From: Streptomyces longwoodensis
GTDB taxonomy: Bacteria; Actinomycetota; Actinomycetes; Streptomycetales; Streptomycetaceae
Length of the DNA stretch: 64,000 nt
NCBI RefSeq assembly: GCF_001514125.1
Contig: NZ_KQ948558.1
Span: forward strand, 186,001 to 250,000
Direction: 5' to 3'
Shown here: piece after piece, positions 59,618-64,000 of the stretch
Layout: the number at the start of each line of letters is the position of its first letter
Position numbering within the stretch: position 1 is the first letter of the stretch
Position numbers and translations under genes: made by a program
Notes under the pieces: model-generated
Database searches by the model: none
What the model saw: the letters and a program-made list of their open reading frames with translations, nothing else
Told to the model about the DNA's origin: nothing

Positions 59618-60538
59618 TCAGCCGCGCGGCGGGACGGCGACGAACGCCTCGCGCGGGGAGTCGGTCGGCGTGTAGCGGGTGACGCCCGGCGTGGCCGGCA
59701 CCAGGGCCTTGTGGACCGCCTTGGCCACGTTCTGGATCGTGGTGACCCCGTAGTCCATGGTGCTGTTGTCCTGGGTCAGCACGCTGATCATGTAGTCGTG
59801 GCCGGCCCCGTCGAAGGTGCCCAGGCTGTGCACCCGCCAGCCGTGCGTGGAGCGCTGGAGCCAGCCGTTCTTCACGTGCACGGCGACCGACGACGGCGCC
59901 CCCGCCGGAGTGCCCCAGCGCTGGTCCGCGACGACCTGACCCATCAACTTCAGCATGTAGGCGCGGGAGTTGTCGCTCAGCACGGTGTTCTTGGCGGTGA
60001 TCAGCTTGAGCAGCTTCTGCTCGTCCTCGACGTTCTCCTGGGTCAGGCCCCAGTAACCGTCCGCCCCCGGCACGGTCTTCGTCATGCCGGCCGCGGTCAG
60101 GAAGCCCTGGATCTTCGCCACGCCCAGCTGCTTCCACAGCGTGCTGGTGGCGTCGTTGTCCGACGCGGTGATCATCGCCTTGGCGAGGTCGGCCTCGGTG
60201 TCGGTCAGGTACCGGTTGGTCTTCTTCGCGTCCCACAGCAGCGTGGCGAGCACGGTGACCTTCACGGTGCTGGCCGAGTCGAAGGCCGTCGTGCCGTTGA
60301 GGGTGCACGTGGTGCCGGTGGAGCGGTCGTACACGCCGAGGGCGACGGTGCCCTGGCGGTTCGCGAGGGCCGCCGTGATGTCCTTGGTCAGCTTCTCGGC
60401 GAGGCCGGCGGTGGCGGACGTGCACTGGACGGCGGCCGTCGGTGCCGCCGCGGCCGGGAGGGCGGTGGCACCGACGAGCAGCGCCGCACCGAGGGTGGTC
60501 GTGAGCGCCCCGGTCCGGCGCGATATCCGGTGGTTCAT
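59618..60538 (-). CDS. Secreted class A beta-lactamase-like serine hydrolase
   Basis: 306 aa with a Sec signal (residues 1-32, ending LPAAAA). The penicillin-recognising fold shows STVK at 90-93 with the active Ser, SDN at 126-128 and KNG at 223-225 in place of the usual KTG. The omega-loop Glu of true class A enzymes (ExxxN) is not evident; the region reads WGLTQENVEDEQ. It could be a D,D-peptidase-like or sensing protein rather than an antibiotic-degrading enzyme. ATG 60538. It is divergent from the NCS1 transporter gene. Confidence 0.85.
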   Translation of the reverse strand: MNHRISRRTGALTTTLGAALLVGATALPAAAAPTAAVQCTSATAGLAEKLTKDITAALANRQGTVALGVYDRSTGTTCTLNGTTAFDSASTVKVTVLATLLWDAKKTNRYLTDTEADLAKAMITASDNDATSTLWKQLGVAKIQGFLTAAGMTKTVPGADGYWGLTQENVEDEQKLLKLITAKNTVLSDNSRAYMLKLMGQVVADQRWGTPAGAPSSVAVHVKNGWLQRSTHGWRVHSLGTFDGAGHDYMISVLTQDNSTMDYGVTTIQNVAKAVHKALVPATPGVTRYTPTDSPREAFVAVPPRG

Positions 60539-60771
60539 GGAAGGTTCCCCCTGTGACGTTGGTCGGACGTCCTGTGGGTACGCATGTTCGCAGTACGGCA
60601 GTTGACCCGATCAACTGGGGTCGGCGCGCAGCTCCGCGCGTCGCATAAAGGCCGGTTAAAGACCTCTGCTGCAAAGGAAGAGAAACGCCCGGGAAACAGT
60701 GCGGCGTGACTCTTCCGTGCAACCACCCGGGGTCACCCGGGTCGTCCCCAGGGCTGGGAAGAGGGAATGCC

Positions 60772-62475
60772 GTGACGGAGATCATCGACCGGGAAGCACC
60801 GCCGGCGACCACGGGCGGACGGACGTACAACACCTGGGCACAGAACGACACGTTGGAGGACTACTCGCTGCGCTACGCGCCGAAGTCCTTCCGCCGCTGG
60901 TCCCCCTACGTGGTGGCCACCACGGCGCTCGGGGGCATCGCCTACCTCGCGGACTTCGCCATCGGCGGCTCGATCGCCATCTCCCACGGCTTCTCCAGCG
61001 CCCTGGTCGCGATCCTGGCCGCGGCGGTGGTCATCTTCCTGACCGGCATCCCGATCTCGTACTACTCGGCGAAGTACTCCATCGACATGGACCTGCTGAC
61101 GCGGGGCGCGGGCTTCGGCTACCTCGGGTCCACGCTGACCTCGGTCATCTACGCCAGCTTCACCTTCATCTTCTTCGCCCTCGAGGGCTCCATCATGGCG
61201 CAGGCCCTGGAGTTGGGGCTGCACATCCCGCTCGCCGTCGGCTATCTGGTCTGCTCGCTGATCATCCTGCCGTTGGTGATCTACGGCATGACGGCGCTGT
61301 CGAAGATGCAGGTGTGGACGCAGCCGGTGTGGCTGGTGCTGATGGTCGCGCCGTTCGTGTCCATCGCCGTGCAGGAGCCGGAGAGGTTCTCGCAGTTCAC
61401 GCACTTCGCCGGCAACTCCCCCACCGGCTCGGGCATCAGCATGCTGGGGATCGGCGCGGGGGCCGGCGTGGCCCTGTCGCTGATCGCGCAGATCGGCGAG
61501 CAGGTCGACTACCTGCGCTTCATGCCCGACAAGACGCCGCAGAACAGCAGGCAGTGGTGGGCCACGGTGCTCTCGGCGGGCCCGGGCTGGGTGGTGCTCG
61601 GCGCGGCCAAGCAGATCGGCGGGGCCTTCCTCGCCTTCTACATCGCCGGCAGCGTGGGACTGGCCAAGGCCAACGAGCCGATCCAGCAGTACGTCCACGG
61701 GTTCAAGACCTTCGCCGCGCCCGTCGCGCTGGGCCTGGCCACGTTCTTCGTGATCCTCTCCCAGGTGAAGATCAACTCGACGAACGCGTACTCCGGTTCG
61801 CTGTCCTGGTCGAACTTCTTCTCCCGGCTCACCCACCGCCACCCCGGCCGCGTCGTCTACATCTTCCTCAACGTCGGCATCGCGCTGGCCCTGATGGAGG
61901 GCGGCGTCTTCGGCTTCCTCAACACCGTCCTCGGCTTCTACTCCAACGTGGCGATCGCCTGGATCGGCGCGGTCGTCGCCGACCTCGTCATCAACAAGCC
62001 GCTGGGGCTCAGCCCTTCGTACATCGAGTTCAAGCGCGCCCACCTGCACCACTTCAACCCGGTCGGCTTCGGCTCCATGCTCATCGCCTCCGCCGTCTCC
62101 ATCGCGGCCTACTTCGAGGCGTTCGGCGACTACGGCAAGGCGTACTCCCCCTTCATCGCCCTGTTCCTCGCGATGGTCCTCTCACCGCTGTTCGCGGTGC
62201 TCACGAAGGGCAGGTACTACATCGCCCGCGTCGACGACCTCGAGGAGCCGCTGCTCGCCGCTGACGGCCTGCCCTCCGCGGCCCTGCTCACCTGCACCGT
62301 GTGCACGACCGACTTCGAGCGTCCGGACGTGGCGAACTGCCCCTTCCACGCGGGGGCGATCTGCTCCCTGTGCTGCAGCCTGGAGAAGGACTGCCACGAC
62401 TCCTGCAAGAGCGGGAGCGGATCCGGCCCGGGACCGGTCGCCCTCGCCCCGCCCACCGTACGGTCCGCGGACTGA
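60772..62475 (+). CDS. NCS1 purine/cytosine permease-like transporter with cysteine-rich C-terminal domain
   Basis: 567 aa. Twelve hydrophobic helices run from about residue 50 to 475. The pattern is that of nucleobase:cation symporter-1 (SPYVVATTALGGIAYLADFA; SYYSAKYSIDMDLLTRGAGF; NSTNAYSGSLSWSNFFSR). After the last helix a cytosolic tail holds eight Cys between 508 and 545 (CTVC, NCPFH, CSLCC, CHDSC), suggesting one or two zinc sites. Ordinary NCS1 carriers lack this. GTG 60772 follows GAGGG; the open frame begins further up without a ribosome site. The stop is 3 bp from the convergent anti-sigma gene. Confidence 0.88.
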   Translation: MTEIIDREAPPATTGGRTYNTWAQNDTLEDYSLRYAPKSFRRWSPYVVATTALGGIAYLADFAIGGSIAISHGFSSALVAILAAAVVIFLTGIPISYYSAKYSIDMDLLTRGAGFGYLGSTLTSVIYASFTFIFFALEGSIMAQALELGLHIPLAVGYLVCSLIILPLVIYGMTALSKMQVWTQPVWLVLMVAPFVSIAVQEPERFSQFTHFAGNSPTGSGISMLGIGAGAGVALSLIAQIGEQVDYLRFMPDKTPQNSRQWWATVLSAGPGWVVLGAAKQIGGAFLAFYIAGSVGLAKANEPIQQYVHGFKTFAAPVALGLATFFVILSQVKINSTNAYSGSLSWSNFFSRLTHRHPGRVVYIFLNVGIALALMEGGVFGFLNTVLGFYSNVAIAWIGAVVADLVINKPLGLSPSYIEFKRAHLHHFNPVGFGSMLIASAVSIAAYFEAFGDYGKAYSPFIALFLAMVLSPLFAVLTKGRYYIARVDDLEEPLLAADGLPSAALLTCTVCTTDFERPDVANCPFHAGAICSLCCSLEKDCHDSCKSGSGSGPGPVALAPPTVRSAD

Positions 62476-62478
62476 GGG

Positions 62479-63216
62479 TCACGACGTGATCGGGATGATG
62501 CCCAGCGGCTTGGTGGTCGGCTGCTCCGAGCCGCTCGCCGGCTCCAGCGTGATGCCCACCGCCACCGCGTCGTCCGGAGGGCCCTCCAGCACGTGGGCGG
62601 CGTGGCGCGCGTCCCCCGGGACCAGCCCGGCAGGGCGCAGGTCGCCGCTGCCGTAGGCGTACCAGAGCTCGTAGGTCCTGCCGCTGCCCGGTGCCGGGAG
62701 GCCCTGGGCGGCGAAGACCGCCTTGCGTCCGCCCCGGGAGACGGCGACCGCTCCCCTCGCTCCGTCGGCGAGCTCGGCGGTGTGCACGGTGACGTCCGGT
62801 GCCACGAGGAGGTCCGTGAGCGCCTGGCTCGAGGAGCGGGCCTGGGCCGCCTGGGTGCGGGCGTGCTCGGCCTCGGTGTACTGCCACGCCGTCGTCCCGG
62901 CCAGGAGGACGGCCGCCGCGATGCTCGCGGCGAGCAGGAGGGCCGGCTTCCGGCGTCCTGCCGTGCGGGTCGGCCGGACGGCGCCTTCCTGGTCCACGCG
63001 GGTGATGGCCTCCAGCGTGGCGGCGCGGAGGTGCTCCGGTACCGGGGCGCTCCCGGCGGCGGCCAGCTCGGCGACCACCTCGCGGAGCGCGGGGAGTTCC
63101 GCGCGGCAGGTGGCGCAGCCGGCGAGGTGGGTCTCGAACGCCGCTTCCTCGGCCGGTGGCAGGGCGTGCAGCACGTAGGCGGCGAGCGCCTCGTGCGGGT
63201 CTTCCTCGGTTGTCAC
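62479..63216 (-). CDS. Anti-sigma factor, RskA type
   Basis: 245 aa. The N-terminal anti-sigma domain has the zinc motif THLAGCATCRAE (HxxxCxxC) near residues 29-37. One membrane helix spans about 90-110 (LLLAASIAAAVLLAGTTAW), and the extracytoplasmic RskA C-domain (about 130-240) has FAAQGLPAPGSGRTYELWYA. ATG 63216 overlaps the sigma factor stop by 4 bp, so the pair is made together. It should hold the sigma factor inactive at the membrane until cleaved. Confidence 0.92.
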   Translation of the reverse strand: MTTEEDPHEALAAYVLHALPPAEEAAFETHLAGCATCRAELPALREVVAELAAAGSAPVPEHLRAATLEAITRVDQEGAVRPTRTAGRRKPALLLAASIAAAVLLAGTTAWQYTEAEHARTQAAQARSSSQALTDLLVAPDVTVHTAELADGARGAVAVSRGGRKAVFAAQGLPAPGSGRTYELWYAYGSGDLRPAGLVPGDARHAAHVLEGPPDDAVAVGITLEPASGSEQPTTKPLGIIPITS

Positions 63217-63779
63217 CTGCCGGCCTCCATGCAGGCCCGCAGCTGCCGCAGGGCAGCTCGCATGCGGGATTTCATCGTGCCCACCGGGGCGGAGAGGGCG
63301 TGGGCCACCTCCAGGTAGGTCAGACCCTGGTAGTAGGCGAGCACCAGGGGGACGCGCTGACTGCGCGACAGCGAAGCGAGGCAGCGGTAGATGCGCCGCT
63401 GCTCGTCATGGTGTTCGGCAGTCTCCGCCACGACGTCGAAGGCGCCCTCGGGCAGCAGCGCGCGGGCGCGCTGTTCGCGCTCGGTGCCGGCTTGGGCGGC
63501 GCGCACGCGGTCCACGGCCCGCCGGTGCGCCAGGGTGAGCACCCAGGCCTTGGCGGACCCCCGCTCGGGGACGTAGCGGTCCGCCGTGCGCCAGACCTCG
63601 ATCATGACGTCCTGGGTCACCTCCTCCGCCTGCGCCGGGTCCCGCAGGATCCGGCACGCCAGGCCCATGACCGCGCGGGAGAAGGCGTCGTAGACCCCGG
63701 CGAACGCGTCCTTGTCGCCGCGGGCCACGCGGACCAGCAGTTCCTCGGCCCTGTCCTGCGGTCCGGACCTGTGCAGCAT
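63213..63779 (-). CDS. ECF RNA polymerase sigma factor, SigK-like
   Basis: 188 aa. Region 2 reads AFAGVYDAFSRAVMGLACRI, LRDPAQAEEVTQDVMIEVWR and SAKAWVLTLAHRRAVDRVRA. Region 4 reads LSRSQRVPLVLAYYQGLTYL and APVGTMKSRMRAALRQLRAC. I chose ATG 63779 because GGAG lies six bases upstream; ATG 63794 and GTG 63860 are longer alternatives. It is coupled to the RskA-type anti-sigma gene, the normal SigK-RskA layout. Its promoters are not known from this window. Confidence 0.92.
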   Translation of the reverse strand: MLHRSGPQDRAEELLVRVARGDKDAFAGVYDAFSRAVMGLACRILRDPAQAEEVTQDVMIEVWRTADRYVPERGSAKAWVLTLAHRRAVDRVRAAQAGTEREQRARALLPEGAFDVVAETAEHHDEQRRIYRCLASLSRSQRVPLVLAYYQGLTYLEVAHALSAPVGTMKSRMRAALRQLRACMEAGR

Positions 63780-63902
63780 GCCCACTCCCGTCATGCTGTG
63801 CGCCGCGGTCCGGCGGGACCCGCAGCGCGTGACGAGCCCGACTCTTCCATCCTCGGCCACGCGGTGCAGGACGGCCGTGGCACGGGGGTGACGGGCACGG
63901 TG

Positions 63903-64000
63903 TCACTCGCTTCGCCGGGCGTCGGACCCGGGGCGCAGGGGCAGGACGACGTGCACCGTCTTGCCGCCGAGCCCGGGGACCACGGTCATGTCTCCCCCGA
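63903..64000 (-). CDS. C-terminal end of a histidine-kinase-like ATPase gene (partial)
   Basis: Only the last 32 codons are in the window, ending at TGA (63905-63903). They encode GDMTVVPGLGGKTVHVVLPL followed by a short polar tail. This matches the last strand pair of HATPase domains (gly-rich turn, then V-x-V-x-L-P), so the gene is probably a sensor kinase. The rest lies beyond position 64000. Confidence 0.55.
   Translation of the reverse strand, partial: GGDMTVVPGLGGKTVHVVLPLRPGSDARRSE

Noticed and set aside
1..64000. tRNA, rRNA, CRISPR arrays, insertion sequences or prophage genes
   Set aside because: None of the intergenic gaps is large enough or shows the conserved arms, repeats, transposase or integrase features.

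Overview
The window is very GC-rich, densely coded actinobacterial DNA, almost certainly from a Streptomyces chromosome. This rests on the strong G/C third-position bias, frequent GTG starts with ATGA/GTGA gene overlaps, a 2-methylisoborneol operon, MEDS/STAS/SpoIIE-type stress regulators, and leaderless genes. I saw no rRNA, tRNA, CRISPR array, insertion sequence or phage gene.

Layout. (1) 1-3658: phenylacetyl-CoA epoxidase operon paaABCDE, with paaA cut by the window edge. (2) 3782-7595: a short-chain dehydrogenase followed by the tryptophan-to-anthranilate genes kynA, kynB and kynU, then a convergent TetR gene. (3) 8394-10177: a HEAT-repeat protein and a MerR regulator that itself carries HEAT repeats, behind a MerR-type promoter. 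(4) 11125-15026: a family 2B encapsulin shell gene, 2-methylisoborneol synthase and geranyl diphosphate C-methyltransferase, ending in a strong hairpin. (5) 15241-24242: accessory genes, including three MFS exporters, a sugar-nucleotide epimerase, a membrane-anchored molybdopterin oxidoreductase, a MarR and a CGNR regulator. (6) 24208-34119: small membrane-protein genes, a large LuxR/MalT-type ATPase regulator (LAL), a GH15 glucosidase and an MFS gene. A 17-bp palindrome, TCACCC-N5-GGGTGA, recurs four times here, in front of each transcription unit. (7) 34376-37831: PLP enzyme, PPOX protein, an unusual SDR and a LysR gene. (8) 37856-46855: a sugar-uptake locus with an ABC importer, an intracellular GH2 enzyme, a LacI regulator and a secreted GH2 with a CBM42-like tail, linked by three copies of a TTACATCGATGTAA-like operator. 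(9) 46943-50664: an alpha/beta hydrolase with twin palindromes, a frameshifted aldo/keto reductase, and an acetyltransferase-TetR pair with twin operators. (10) 50848-59064: a partner-switching/phosphorelay island with a GAF-SpoIIE phosphatase, two MEDS proteins, two STAS proteins and a 1397-residue protein holding a kinase, a receiver, a PP2C phosphatase and an anti-sigma-type ATPase. (11) 59238-64000: DUF4190 protein, beta-lactamase-like serine hydrolase, an NCS1 transporter with a cysteine-rich tail, an anti-sigma/ECF sigma pair, and the end of a histidine-kinase-like gene.

The best candidates for something undescribed are the four-copy palindrome regulon around the LAL regulator, the MerR-HEAT/HEAT pair, the one-piece phosphorelay plus partner-switch protein with its neighbours (one of which looks internally deleted), and the cysteine-rich NCS1 transporter. 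The encapsulin-terpenoid operon is the most striking system, but its type is already known. All identifications come from reading motifs and from family knowledge; no database search was possible.
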